A stretch of 64,000 nt of DNA from Geodermatophilaceae bacterium NBWT11 (GCA_014218215.1 CP043652.1:1426001-1490000); one strand, 5' to 3'; counted from the first letter of the stretch, positions 46,023 to 54,861 are shown. A program made the numbers and translations. Notes: a model not told the origin generated them from the sequence alone.

Positions 46023-47084
46023 GTGAGCACCGCCCAGCTGCCGTTCACCGCCCGGCCGGCGCCCCCGCCGCGGTCCCCCGGGCGACGTCTGATCGACCGC
46101 GCCCTGGCCCGACCCAGCCTGGCGGCCCTGGTCGCCACGATCGCCGTCGTCGTCTTCTTCGCCCTGCAGGCGCCGCAGCTGCTGACCACCGGCGGCATCG
46201 CCACCGTGCTCGACGTGGCAGCGCTGCTCGGCATCGGCGGGGTCGCCGTGGCCATGCTGCTCATCGCCGGTCAGTTCGACCTCTCCGTCGGGGTCGTCGC
46301 CACCGGCAGCAGCCTGGTCACCGCGCTCCTGGTCAGCCAGGCGGGCTGGGGGCTGTGGCCGGCGCTGGGGGTCTCGCTGGCCGCCGCGCTGCTCACCGGG
46401 CTGGTGAACGGCCTGCTCGTGGTCAGCACCGGGCTGCCCAGCTTCCTGGTCACCCTGGCCACGTTCCTGGTGCTGCAGGGCACCTCGATCGCCGTCACCG
46501 AGGCCGTGGCCGGCTCCGGGCAGATCAGCGGGCTGTCGGCCGCCCCCGGCTGGGAGTCGGTGCGGGCGGTCTTCGGCCTGACCGTGCAGCTGGGCGACGG
46601 CCGCTTCCGGGTCTCGCTGCTGTGGTGGCTGGGCGTGACGCTGCTGGCCAGCTGGGTGCTCTGGCGCACGCGGTTCGGCAACGCGGTGCTCGGGTCCGGC
46701 GGCGCCCCCCGACCGGCCCGGGAGCTCGGCGTCCCGGTCACCCGGACCACGGTCACCCTCTTCCTGGGCACCGCCGCCGCCGGCTGGCTGATCGGCACCC
46801 TGGGCCTGGTGCGCCTGAGCGGGGTGCAGGTCGACCCGGTGCTGGGCGCCGAGATCGAGTACGTCGTCGTCGCCGTCATCGGCGGGTGCCTGCTCACCGG
46901 GGGCTACGGGTCGGCGGTCGGCGCCTCGATCGGGGCACTGCTCTACGCCGTGGCCCGCGAGGGGATCGTGCTGGCCGGCTGGGACCCGCGTTGGTTCCAG
47001 GCCTTCCTGGGCGTCCTGCTGCTGCTCGCCCTGCTGGCCAACGGCGTCGTCCGGCGCCGGCTGCTGGCGGTGCCACGGTCGTGA
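46023..47084 (+). CDS. Orphan sugar-type ABC permease
   Basis: 353 aa, about ten membrane segments, clearly paralogous to the permease at 19.4-20.5 kb: AGQFDLSVGVVATGSSLVTALL, VVSTGLPSFLVTLATFLVLQG, WRTRFGNAVLGSGGAPRPARELGVP and [24 protein letters not shown] align with it. No substrate-binding protein gene accompanies it. The start is uncertain: GTG 46023 fits the first soluble residues, but GAGGAGG (45981-45987) is too far upstream for it, and GTG 45954 is the alternative. The 3' end overlaps the ATPase start (GTGA). Confidence 0.84.
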   Translation: MSTAQLPFTARPAPPPRSPGRRLIDRALARPSLAALVATIAVVVFFALQAPQLLTTGGIATVLDVAALLGIGGVAVAMLLIAGQFDLSVGVVATGSSLVTALLVSQAGWGLWPALGVSLAAALLTGLVNGLLVVSTGLPSFLVTLATFLVLQGTSIAVTEAVAGSGQISGLSAAPGWESVRAVFGLTVQLGDGRFRVSLLWWLGVTLLASWVLWRTRFGNAVLGSGGAPRPARELGVPVTRTTVTLFLGTAAAGWLIGTLGLVRLSGVQVDPVLGAEIEYVVVAVIGGCLLTGGYGSAVGASIGALLYAVAREGIVLAGWDPRWFQAFLGVLLLLALLANGVVRRRLLAVPRS

Positions 47085-47965
47085 CCGGCACCCAGCCCCC
47101 GCTCCCCTTCGAGGAGACCTTCCCCGGCGACCCGTCGGGTGACGCCGTCGCCGGTGACCCCACCGCTCCCCCCGCGGGCACCCCGGTGCTGGAGCTCAAG
47201 GGGCTCAGCGTCCGGTACGGCAACGTGCCCGCGCTGGCCCGGGTGTCGGCCCGGCTGCGCGCCGGTGAGGTCACCTGCGTGCTGGGCGAGAACGGCGCCG
47301 GGAAGTCGACGCTGGTGCAGGTGCTGTCCGGGGTGCGCCGGCACGACGAGGGCGAGCTGCTCCTCGACGGCACCGCGGTCCGCTTCCGGTCCCCCAAGCA
47401 GGCCCGCGCGCGCGGCATCGCCACCGTCTGGCAGGACCTCGCCGTCGCCCCGCTGATGAGCGTGTGGCGCAACTTCTTCCTCGGCTGCGAGCCCACCCGC
47501 GGGGTCTGGCCGCTGCGCCGGCTGGACCGCGAGGGCGCCCGGGAGACCACGGTGCGGGCCATGGCCCGGGTCGGGGTCACCGACATCGACCCCGACCGCC
47601 CGGCCAGCGCGCTGCAGGCCGGCGAGCGGCACAGCCTGGCCATCGCCCGCGCCCTGCACTTCGGCGCCCGCGTGCTGGTGGTCGACGAGTCCTCCGCGCC
47701 CCTGACGGTCAGCCAGCACGCGCTGGTGCTCCAGTCGGTCAGCGCCGCCCGCGACCAGGGCCTGGCCGTCGTCCTGGTCACCCACAACACGCAGTACGCG
47801 CACATCGTCGGCGACCGCTTCCTGCTGCTCGCCGGCGGCGCCGTGGCCGGCAACCTCACCCGCGACGACGTCGACGTCGACGACCTCACCCGCCTGGTCG
47901 CCGGCGGTGACGACCTCACGGCGCTGGTCAGCGTCCTCCGCGCCGCCCACCCCGACCTCCGCTGA
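47081..47965 (+). CDS. Orphan sugar-type ABC ATPase with degenerate signature
   Basis: 294 aa. A 33-residue acidic/Pro-rich extension precedes the ATPase. Walker A GENGAGKST (69-77) and the Q-loop (VWQDLA) are normal. The signature motif is LQAGERHS (178-185) where its paralogue has LSGGERQS, and Walker B is VLVVDESSAPL where the paralogue has [11 protein letters not shown]; the catalytic Glu and the switch His (VLVTHNT) remain. The shared VWRNFFLGCEPTRG insert confirms common origin. Loss of the signature Ser and a Gly should weaken ATP sandwiching, so activity may be low or altered. Confidence 0.86.
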   Translation: MTGTQPPLPFEETFPGDPSGDAVAGDPTAPPAGTPVLELKGLSVRYGNVPALARVSARLRAGEVTCVLGENGAGKSTLVQVLSGVRRHDEGELLLDGTAVRFRSPKQARARGIATVWQDLAVAPLMSVWRNFFLGCEPTRGVWPLRRLDREGARETTVRAMARVGVTDIDPDRPASALQAGERHSLAIARALHFGARVLVVDESSAPLTVSQHALVLQSVSAARDQGLAVVLVTHNTQYAHIVGDRFLLLAGGAVAGNLTRDDVDVDDLTRLVAGGDDLTALVSVLRAAHPDLR

Positions 47966-47987
47966 CCCGCCCCTGTCCGGTCATCTG

Positions 47988-48027
47988 GCAGGGATCCGGT
48001 CACCGGACACGCTGACCGGATCCCTGC
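47988..48027. repeat. Inverted repeat, left flank of DUF559-like gene
   Basis: Perfect 15-bp arms GCAGGGATCCGGTCA/TGACCGGATCCCTGC with a 10-nt loop. It lies between the ABC ATPase stop and the convergent DUF559-like stop, and could act as terminator. A near-identical element lies at 49116-49155. Confidence 0.85.
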
Positions 48028-48039
48028 AGGGTGACCGGA

Positions 48040-49038
48040 TCACCCGGCGCGCGGACGACGACGGCGCCCGTCCAGCACCCGGAAGAGCGGTGGCCCGGGC
48101 GGGACCTGGGCCAGGAGACGCACCAGCCGGTCGAGAGCTCGCGGCCACCCCTGGTCGTCCAGGTCGGCGTCCACGACCGTCCAGAACCTCAGGCCGGCCG
48201 CGATGAGCGCCTCCCGCTGCCGCTTCTCCGCCCAGTGCGCCTGCTCGGTGGTCCGGCCACCCCACGGATCCCGGTACTTCACCCGCCCGTCGCAGGCCAT
48301 CAGCACACGCTGCCGCCGCCAGAGCCCGTCGGCCTCCCACGTGACGGGCCCAGCGACGACGACCACCTGCAGCTGTGGGATCTCGATCGACGCCTCCACC
48401 AGCCGGAGCCTGGTCCGGGTCTCCAACGGGGAGTCCGCTCCGTCGCAGCTGAGGTCTGCCACCCGGCGGGCGGCGGCCACGCCCCGCTGGCCGGCGGCCT
48501 CGACCAGGGCCTCCGCCAGCTCCGCCTCGCTCAACCGCCCACCCCAGCGTGCGGCGTCGGTGAGGATCAGCGCCTCCTCCAGCGTCCACTCCCGGGCGCA
48601 GTCGACGACGGTGCGGGCGAGCGTGGTGACGGGCAGTCCCAGCCGGGTGGTGGTGGAGCCGGGTGGCAGCGGCGCGTGGGTGACCTCGTAGCCCCGGCCG
48701 CGCCGGTGCTGCGCCGGGTCGGTCAGGGTCACCGTCCCGCGCAGCCGCCGTGGTGTGGGCAGGCCCCACACCCGCGCGGCGGACAGCCCGCTCAGCACCG
48801 CTGACGGGCGGGCCAGGGTCAGCACCACGGCGGAGGCCTCCAGCACCGGGCGCCGGCCCTCGGCATCGGCCGCGGCCAGGACGTCGGTAGCGACGAACGC
48901 ACCTCGCCGTAGCCGCACCCATGCGCCGGCGTCGACCAGGCGGCGCACCTCCTGGGGCCCGATGCCCGCGCGGACGAGGTCCCGGGTGCAGACGACGCCG
49001 TGCTGTCGCTCGGCCGCCAGCCGCAGGAAGGAGTGCAC
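48040..49038 (-). CDS. AbiEi/DUF559-like protein (winged helix plus PD-(D/E)XK-like domain)
   Basis: 332 aa. The N-terminal part (FLRLAAERQHGVVCTRDLVRAGIGPQEVRRLVDAGAWVRLRRGAFV) matches the AbiEi-type winged-helix antitoxin domain. The C-terminal part has the DUF559/Vsr-like layout: PLETRTRLRLVEA, then DGLWRRQRVLMACDGRVKYRD and a WAEKRQREALIAAGLRFWTVVDADL helix-strand. Most relatives have E-x-DG; here it reads ACDG, so the usual Glu is missing and nuclease activity is doubtful. GTG 49038 is the best supported start. Common as a lone gene in Actinobacteria; function unproven. Confidence 0.78.
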   Translation of the reverse strand: MHSFLRLAAERQHGVVCTRDLVRAGIGPQEVRRLVDAGAWVRLRRGAFVATDVLAAADAEGRRPVLEASAVVLTLARPSAVLSGLSAARVWGLPTPRRLRGTVTLTDPAQHRRGRGYEVTHAPLPPGSTTTRLGLPVTTLARTVVDCAREWTLEEALILTDAARWGGRLSEAELAEALVEAAGQRGVAAARRVADLSCDGADSPLETRTRLRLVEASIEIPQLQVVVVAGPVTWEADGLWRRQRVLMACDGRVKYRDPWGGRTTEQAHWAEKRQREALIAAGLRFWTVVDADLDDQGWPRALDRLVRLLAQVPPGPPLFRVLDGRRRRPRAG

Positions 49039-49115
49039 CCGTCCACCGTGCCGACCCGGAGGCTCCCGCGGGCGACGTCGGCAAGATCTGTGGACAACGG
49101 ACAGCCGATCACCGT

Positions 49116-49155
49116 GCAGGGATCCGGTCGGCGTGTGCGGTGACCGGATCCCTGC
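49116..49155. repeat. Inverted repeat, right flank of DUF559-like gene
   Basis: Perfect 14-bp arms GCAGGGATCCGGTC/GACCGGATCCCTGC with a 12-nt loop. Arms are identical to those of the element at 47988-48027. It lies downstream of the DUF3151 stop, so it could terminate that transcript. Confidence 0.85.
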
Positions 49156-49187
49156 CAGGTGACCGGCTGGGATGGGGCGGGAACGGG

Positions 49188-49595
49188 TCAGGCGGCGAGG
49201 CTGGGGTCGCAGTCCCGCAGGAGCTCGGTGAGGCGCTGGGTCTCCGCGGTCTCGCCGATCGCCTCGCTGGCCTTGGCCAGCTCCGTCACGCAGCGCAGGA
49301 AGCCCTGGTTGGGCTCGTGGCTCCACGGGACCGGGCCGAAGCCCTTCCAGCCGTTGCGGCGCAGGGCGTCCAGGCCGCGGTGGTAGCCGGTGCGGGCGTA
49401 GGCGTAGGCCTCGATGGTGCGGCCGCCCTGCAGCGCGTTCTCGGCCAGTGCGGCCCAGGCGGCGCTGACGGTCGGGTGCGCAGCGGCGACGACGGCCGGG
49501 TCGGTGCCGTCGGCCAGCGCGTCGTCGGCCTCGGGCTCCGCGGGCAGGCGGGTGGCCGGGGGCTCGCCGAGCAGGTTGTGGTGGGAGTGGGTCAC
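49188..49595 (-). CDS. DUF3151 family protein
   Basis: 135 aa. HNLLGEPPATRLPAEPEAD at the start, then YAYARTGYHRGLDALRRNGWKGFGPVPWSHEPNQGFLRCVTELAKAS, which is diagnostic of DUF3151, a conserved actinobacterial protein regularly found beside fba. GTG 49595 overlaps the fba stop (GTGA). Function unknown. Confidence 0.9.
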   Translation of the reverse strand: MTHSHHNLLGEPPATRLPAEPEADDALADGTDPAVVAAAHPTVSAAWAALAENALQGGRTIEAYAYARTGYHRGLDALRRNGWKGFGPVPWSHEPNQGFLRCVTELAKASEAIGETAETQRLTELLRDCDPSLAA

Positions 49596-50623
49596 GACTG
49601 GGCCCTGCCCGCCGACAGCAGGTCCTCACACGCGGTCTGCACGCGCTCGGCCATGCCGATCTCGGCGGCCTTCATGTAGGTGCGCGGGTCGTAGACCTTC
49701 TTGTTGCCGACCTCGCCGTCGATCTTCAGCACGCCGTCGTAGTTGCTGAGCATGTGCCCGGCGATGGGGCGGGTGAAGGCGTACTGGGTGTCGGTGTCGA
49801 CGTTCATCTTCACGACGCCGTAGGACAGCGCCTCGCGGATCTCCTCCTGCGAGGAGCCCGACCCGCCGTGGAAGACCAGGTTGAACGGCTTGCTGCCGGC
49901 CTCGAGGCCGAGCTCGGCGACGACGACCTCCTGGCCCTCCTTGAGGACCTCGGGGCGCAGCTTCACGTTGCCCGGCTTGTAGACCCCGTGCACGTTGCCG
50001 AAGGTCGCGGCCAGCAGGTAGACGCCCTTCTCGCCGAGGCCGAGGGTCTTCGCGGTCTGGATGAAGTCGCCGGGGGCGGTGTAGAGCTTGTCGTTGATGT
50101 CGTGGCTGACGCCGTCCTCCTCGCCGCCGACGACGCCGATCTCGAGCTCCAGCACGATCTTCGCCGCGGAGGTCTTGGCGATCAGCTCCTCGGCGATGGA
50201 CAGGTTCTCGTCCAGGTCGATGGCCGAGCCGTCCCACATGTGCGACTGGAACAGCGGGTTCTCGCCCCGGTCCACCCGCTCCTGGGACAGCGCGATGAGC
50301 GGCCGGACGTAGGAGTCCAGCTTCTCCTTCTGGCAGTGGTCGGTGTGCAGCGCCACCTGGACCGGGTACTGCTTCGCCACGACGTGGGCGTACTCGGCCA
50401 GCGCGCTGGCGCCGACCACCATGTCCTTGACCCGGGTGCCGGAGATGAACTCCGCACCGCCGGTGGAGAACTGGATGATCCCGTCGCTACCGGCGTCGGC
50501 GAACCCGCGCAGCGCGGCGTTGACCGTCTCCGAGGACGTGCAGTTGATGGCCGGGTAGGCGAAACCGCCCTCCTTCGCCCGGCTGATCATGTCGGCGTAG
50601 ACCTCGGGGGTCGCGATGGGCAC
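49592..50623 (-). CDS. fba: Class II fructose-bisphosphate aldolase
   Basis: 343 aa zinc aldolase of glycolysis and gluconeogenesis. FAYPAINCTSSETVNAALRGFA, zinc ligand region ALHTDHCQKEKLD, LELEIGVVGGEEDGV, and FGNVHGVYKPGNVKL with FHGGSGSS are class II hallmarks. GTG 50623 follows AGGAG at good spacing; the in-frame extension upstream is not supported. Co-translated with DUF3151. Confidence 0.96.
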   Translation of the reverse strand: MPIATPEVYADMISRAKEGGFAYPAINCTSSETVNAALRGFADAGSDGIIQFSTGGAEFISGTRVKDMVVGASALAEYAHVVAKQYPVQVALHTDHCQKEKLDSYVRPLIALSQERVDRGENPLFQSHMWDGSAIDLDENLSIAEELIAKTSAAKIVLELEIGVVGGEEDGVSHDINDKLYTAPGDFIQTAKTLGLGEKGVYLLAATFGNVHGVYKPGNVKLRPEVLKEGQEVVVAELGLEAGSKPFNLVFHGGSGSSQEEIREALSYGVVKMNVDTDTQYAFTRPIAGHMLSNYDGVLKIDGEVGNKKVYDPRTYMKAAEIGMAERVQTACEDLLSAGRAQS

Positions 50624-50729
50624 GGTGACGCTCCTGTCGATCGAGGAAGACCTGCTCGGGGTCCAGTATCCCGCCCCATCGGGGGACGACGACAGCGGGC
50701 GAGCGTCGGACCCGGCAGGATCACCGCCC

Positions 50730-51347
50730 GTGACGACACCCCCCGTCCCCGCCCGCCGGCAGCTGCTCCCCCTCGTGGGGTGGCTCGTGACCCTGGCCGC
50801 GGCCCTGTTGTCGATCCTGCTGACCGACGACAGCGTCTGGGGGCGCGGTGTGCTCGAGGACGGCGGGGAGGTCACCGCGACCCAGGGAGTGCTGGTGTCG
50901 GTCCCGGACTACCAGGCGACGATCGTCCTGGCCTTCGCCGGCCTGGGCATCGCCGCGGTCGTCGGTCTGGCCGCGGTGCCGTGGTCCAGGGCGACCCGCT
51001 GGGCGCTGGCCGCGGTCGTCGGGGCGCTCGTCGTGGCCGGCGTCGTGGCCACCCTCGCCCAGGCGCAGGACAGCCCCACGGGTGAGCTGATCGGCGCCCT
51101 GGTCGTCTCCCTGGTCCCGGCTGCCCTGTTCCTGCTGCTGGTCTGGCGGAGGCTGCGCCGCACCAGCGCGTCCATCGCCTTCGTCGCCGTGTCCGTGGGT
51201 CTGGTCGCCCACGCGATCACCCTGGTCCGGCTGCTCGGGTCTGCCGGCTCCCCCGCGGCGGGCGCCTGGGCGATGGCCGTGCTGCTGGTCCTGGGTCTGG
51301 CCGGCAGCCTGCTGGTGCTGCGGTCGGTCGCCCGGGTCAGCCCCTGA
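50730..51347 (+). CDS. Unknown four-to-six-span membrane protein
   Basis: 205 aa. GTG 50730 is preferred to ATG 50616, which would overlap the divergent fba start. Hydrophobic segments appear near residues 13-30, 60-80, 88-108, 115-135, 148-168 and 178-198. Short charged loops lie between; a long outward or inward loop (DDSVWGRGVLEDGGEVTATQGV) follows the first. No family recognised. The last 11 bases overlap the 3' end of the convergent FAD reductase gene. Confidence 0.75.
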   Translation: MTTPPVPARRQLLPLVGWLVTLAAALLSILLTDDSVWGRGVLEDGGEVTATQGVLVSVPDYQATIVLAFAGLGIAAVVGLAAVPWSRATRWALAAVVGALVVAGVVATLAQAQDSPTGELIGALVVSLVPAALFLLLVWRRLRRTSASIAFVAVSVGLVAHAITLVRLLGSAGSPAAGAWAMAVLLVLGLAGSLLVLRSVARVSP

Positions 51348-52704
51348 CGACCGCGCTGGCCTTGCGGGCGGCGACGGCGACGACGTCGTAGGTCGGGGAG
51401 AACGGCGGGGCGTAGGACAGGTCCGACGCCGCGAGGTCCGCGGCGGTCATCCCGGCCCAGATCGCGGTGGCCAGGACGTCGACCCGCTTGCCCGCGCCCG
51501 GGCCGCCCACGACCTGACCGCCCAGGATCCGGCCCGAGCCGACCTCGGTGACCAGCTTGACCGTCAGCCCCTCGGCGCCGGGGTAGTAGCCGGCCCGGGT
51601 GGTGCCCTCGACGACGTCGCTGGTGAACGCGTAGCCGGCCTGCTCGGCCTGGGTGGTGCACAGCCCGGTGCGACCGATCTCGGTGTCGCCCACCTTGGTC
51701 AGCGCCGTCCCCAGCACCCCGCCGAAGCGGGCCGGCCGACCGGCGATGACCGAGCCGGCCACCCGGCCCTGCTTGTTGGCGTGGGTGCCCAGCGCGACGT
51801 GCTGGGGCTCGCCGGTGAGCTGGTGGTAGGTCTGCACGCAGTCCCCGGCGGCGAACACGTCGGGATGGCTGCGGCTGCGCATCGTGGCGTCGACGTCGAT
51901 CCCGCCGGTCACCCCGATCGCGATGCCCGCGGCCTCGGCCAGCGATGCCTCCGGGCCCATGCCCAGCCCGAGGACGATGATCTCGGCGTCGTAGGAGCCC
52001 TCGTCGGTGCGCACCCCGCAGGCCCGCCCGTCGGCGTCCAGCAGCACCTCCTCGACCGCCTGGTCGGTGTGCACGGTCATCCCCAGCTCGCGCATCGCGG
52101 CCAGCACCAGGTCGCCCATGTCGGCGTCCAGCAGGCCCATCGGCAGCGGGTCGGCCAGCACGACGGTGACGTCCAGGCCGCGGGTCTGCAGCACCTCGGC
52201 CATCTCCAGGCCGATGTAGCCCCCGCCCATGACGACCGCGCGCCGGGGACCGTCGGCGGGCAGCTCGTCGATCGCGGCCCGGATGGCCTCGCCGTCGTCG
52301 AGCCGGTGCACGCCGAACACCCCCGGGGCGTCCAGGCCGGGGATCGGCGGGCGGGTGGGCTTGCCGCCGGTGGCGATCAGCAGGGTGTCGTAGTCGAACG
52401 AGCGCCCGTCGGCGGTGGCCACCGTCCTGGCCTCGGTGTCGATCGCGGTGGCCCGGGTGCCGGTGTGCACGGTGAGCCCCTTGGACCGGTGCTCCTCGGG
52501 GGTGCGGGCGACCAGGGCGTCGCGGCCCTCGACCAGGTCACCGATCCAGTAGGGGATGCCGCAGGCGGAGAACGAGGTGTCCCCGCCCTGCTCGAGGACG
52601 ACGATCTCCAGTTCGTCCTCGTCCCGGATCCGTCGCGCCTGGGCGGCGGCGGACATGCCCGCCGCGTCGCCCCCGATCACCAGCAGTCGTGCCCGCCCCG
52701 TCAT
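51337..52704 (-). CDS. FAD-dependent pyridine nucleotide-disulfide oxidoreductase (CoA-disulfide reductase/NADH oxidase-like)
   Basis: 455 aa. FAD motif VIGGDAAGMSAAAQARR at the N-terminus. The single redox Cys lies in TSFSACGIPYWIGD near residue 48, as in CoA-disulfide reductase and NADH oxidase/Nox. A second Rossmann motif VVMGGGYIGLEMAE binds NAD(P)H, and DVFAAGDCVQ and a dimerisation domain follow. It should reduce a low-molecular-weight disulfide or oxygen. Because this organism uses mycothiol, the true substrate is uncertain. GACGCT lies 6 nt upstream of ATG 52704, a weak leaderless-type -10. Confidence 0.87.
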   Translation of the reverse strand: MTGRARLLVIGGDAAGMSAAAQARRIRDEDELEIVVLEQGGDTSFSACGIPYWIGDLVEGRDALVARTPEEHRSKGLTVHTGTRATAIDTEARTVATADGRSFDYDTLLIATGGKPTRPPIPGLDAPGVFGVHRLDDGEAIRAAIDELPADGPRRAVVMGGGYIGLEMAEVLQTRGLDVTVVLADPLPMGLLDADMGDLVLAAMRELGMTVHTDQAVEEVLLDADGRACGVRTDEGSYDAEIIVLGLGMGPEASLAEAAGIAIGVTGGIDVDATMRSRSHPDVFAAGDCVQTYHQLTGEPQHVALGTHANKQGRVAGSVIAGRPARFGGVLGTALTKVGDTEIGRTGLCTTQAEQAGYAFTSDVVEGTTRAGYYPGAEGLTVKLVTEVGSGRILGGQVVGGPGAGKRVDVLATAIWAGMTAADLAASDLSYAPPFSPTYDVVAVAARKASAVVRG

Positions 52705-52732
52705 GGACCGAGCGTCCCAGGAACCACCGGGT

Positions 52733-54190
52733 TCAGCGCAGCGACGCCGCCCCGGCCAGGTCGGCGACGCTCGCCGAGCGGAACATCTTGCCCGGGTTCA
52801 GCAGCCCCTGCGGGTCCAGCGCGGCCTTGACCGCCTGGTGCACCGACAGCGAGACCGGGCCGATCTCGCGCTCCAGCCAGTCGGTCTTGAGGTTGCCGAC
52901 GCCGTGCTCGCCGGTGATCGTGCCGCCCAGCGACAGCCCGAGCTCGAGGACGTCGTCGAAGGCGCTGAACGCCCGGGTGCGCTGGTCGTCGTCGGTGGGG
53001 TCGAACACGACGGTGGGGTGCATGTTGCCGTCCCCGGCGTGCCCGACGACGCCGATCACCAGGCCGCACCGCTCGGCGATGGCGTCGCAGCCGTCCAGGA
53101 ACGCCGCGATCCGCGAGCGGGGGACGGCGACGTCGTCGATGAGCGTGGTGCCCAACCGCTCCAGGGCGGGCAGCGCCATCCGGCGGGCGGTGAGCAGCAG
53201 GTCGCCCTCGGCGGCGTCGTCGGTGACGTGCACCAGGTCGGCGCCGGCGTCGCGGCACAGCTGGGCCAGCGCCTCCATCTCGTCGACCGCGGCCTGCCCG
53301 CCGGCGTCGGACTGGGCGACCAGCAGGGCGTGGGCGTCCCGGTCGAGGTCGGCCTTGAGCATGTCGTCCACGGCCCGGATGCAGGTCCGGTCCATCACCT
53401 CGAGCAGGCTCGGCACCAGGCCCGAGGTCACCACGGCCTCCACGACCTGCCCGGTCTGCGCGGTGGTGGTGAAGCTGGCGACCAGGGTGACCGGCGTCTT
53501 CGGCGCGGGGCGCAACGACAGGGTGGCCTCGGTGATCACCCCGAGGGTGCCCTCGGACCCGACGAAGAGCCGGGCCAGGTCGTAGCCGGCCACGCCCTTC
53601 ACCGTCCGGCGCCCGGTGCGCAGCACCCGGCCGTCGGCGAGCACGACCTCCAGGCCGAGCACGTAGTCGGTGGTCACGCCGTACTTGACACAGCACAGGC
53701 CGCCGGAGTTGTTGGCCAGGTTGCCGCCGATCGTGCACCAGTCGTAGGAGGACGGGTCCGGCGGGTAGAACAGCCCGTCGGTGGCCACCGCGTCCCGCAG
53801 CGCCTTGTTGACCACCCCGGGCTGGACGACGGCGAGCCGGTCGGCCGTGGACACCTCGAGGACCGCGTCCATCCGGGTGAGCACCAGGGTGATCGCCCCG
53901 TCGATCGCGTTGGCCGCCCCGGCCAGCCCCGAGCCGGCACCGCGCGGGACGACGGGGACGCCGTGCGCCGAGGCGATCCGCATCACCGCGGAGACCTCGT
54001 CGGTGGTCCGGGGCAGCACGACCGCGGCCGGGGTGCCGGACTCGGCCAGCATCGCCTGGTCCCGGGCGTAGGCGGCGGTCACGTCGGGGTCGGTGAGCAC
54101 GCTGCCGGCACCCAGGGCGTCGACGAGCTCGTCGAGCCAGGCGGGCACGGGTGCGGTGTGCGACGTCGTCGTCGCGGTGATGGCGGTCAC
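52733..54190 (-). CDS. FAD-linked oxidase, GlcD-like
   Basis: 485 aa PCMH-type FAD oxidase related to glycolate oxidase subunit GlcD and D-lactate dehydrogenase. VLPRTTDEVSAVMRIASAHGVPVVPRGAGSGLAG is the FAD-binding region, with PPDPSSYDWCTIGGNLANNSGG, and the C-terminus has GHAGDGNMHP and GTITGEHGVGNLKTDWL metal/substrate segments. GTG 54190 is chosen over 54232 because TACGGT lies 6 nt upstream. No glcE/glcF partner is adjacent, so it may be a one-subunit 2-hydroxyacid dehydrogenase. Confidence 0.9.
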   Translation of the reverse strand: MTAITATTTSHTAPVPAWLDELVDALGAGSVLTDPDVTAAYARDQAMLAESGTPAAVVLPRTTDEVSAVMRIASAHGVPVVPRGAGSGLAGAANAIDGAITLVLTRMDAVLEVSTADRLAVVQPGVVNKALRDAVATDGLFYPPDPSSYDWCTIGGNLANNSGGLCCVKYGVTTDYVLGLEVVLADGRVLRTGRRTVKGVAGYDLARLFVGSEGTLGVITEATLSLRPAPKTPVTLVASFTTTAQTGQVVEAVVTSGLVPSLLEVMDRTCIRAVDDMLKADLDRDAHALLVAQSDAGGQAAVDEMEALAQLCRDAGADLVHVTDDAAEGDLLLTARRMALPALERLGTTLIDDVAVPRSRIAAFLDGCDAIAERCGLVIGVVGHAGDGNMHPTVVFDPTDDDQRTRAFSAFDDVLELGLSLGGTITGEHGVGNLKTDWLEREIGPVSLSVHQAVKAALDPQGLLNPGKMFRSASVADLAGAASLR

Positions 54191-54196
54191 GCGACC

Positions 54197-54202
54197 ACCG
54201 TA
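54197..54202 (-). promoter_or_regulatory. -10 hexamer of leaderless GlcD-like gene
   Basis: Minus-strand TACGGT, 6 nt before GTG 54190. Divergent from the DedA hexamer at 54245-54250. Confidence 0.57.
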
Positions 54203-54244
54203 CGACGGGCCACCGACATCCAGCTCCTGCACAGCCGACGCCCG

Positions 54245-54250
54245 TACGGT
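54245..54250 (+). promoter_or_regulatory. -10 hexamer of leaderless DedA gene
   Basis: TACGGT followed by 8 nt and GTG 54259. Confidence 0.52.
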
Positions 54251-54258
54251 CCCGCCCC

Positions 54259-54861
54259 GTGACCGGCTTCCTCGACCCGACGAACCTGATCGACACCTTC
54301 GGGCTGATCGGCATCGCCGTGGTGCTGTTCGCCGAGTGCGGGCTGCTGGTCGGGTTCTTCCTGCCCGGGGACTCGCTGCTCTTCACCGCCGGGCTGCTGG
54401 CCGCCGCCGGTCGCATCGCGCCGCTGTGGGTGCTGCTGCTGGTGCTCCCGGTCGCGGCGATCGCCGGCAACCTGGTGGGCTGGTGGATCGGCCGGAAGGC
54501 CGGGCCGGCGGTGTTCCGTCGTCCGGACAGCCGCCTGTTCAAGGCCGACCACGTCGACCGGTCCCAGGCCTTCTTCGACCGGCACGGCCCACGCACCGTC
54601 CTGCTCGCCCGCTTCGTGCCGGTGGTGCGCACCTTCGCCACGGTGATGGCCGGCGCCTCCCGGATGGACCTGCGCCGCTTCGCCCTCTGGTCGGCCCTGG
54701 GCGGGCTGCTCTGGGCCGGTGGGCTGACCCTGCTCGGCTTCTGGCTGGGTCAGGTCGCCCTCGTCCGGGAGCACGTGGAGCTGTTCGTGCTCGGCGTCGT
54801 GGCGCTGTCCCTGCTGCCGGTGGTGGTCGAGGTGCTCCGCACCCGCCGGACGACGGCCTAG
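54259..54861 (+). CDS. DedA family membrane protein
   Basis: 200 aa with five to six membrane segments. FAECGLLVGFFLPGDSLLFTAGLLAA is the DedA signature, then GNLVGWWIGRKAGPAVF, a conserved F-DRHGPRTVLLARFVPVVRTFATVMAGASRM segment with the functional Arg residues, and a terminal helix. DedA proteins are membrane-lipid (undecaprenyl-phosphate or phospholipid) flippase-like proteins needed for envelope and proton-gradient homeostasis. The stop shares CTAG with convergent pyrE. Confidence 0.91.
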   Translation: MTGFLDPTNLIDTFGLIGIAVVLFAECGLLVGFFLPGDSLLFTAGLLAAAGRIAPLWVLLLVLPVAAIAGNLVGWWIGRKAGPAVFRRPDSRLFKADHVDRSQAFFDRHGPRTVLLARFVPVVRTFATVMAGASRMDLRRFALWSALGGLLWAGGLTLLGFWLGQVALVREHVELFVLGVVALSLLPVVVEVLRTRRTTA

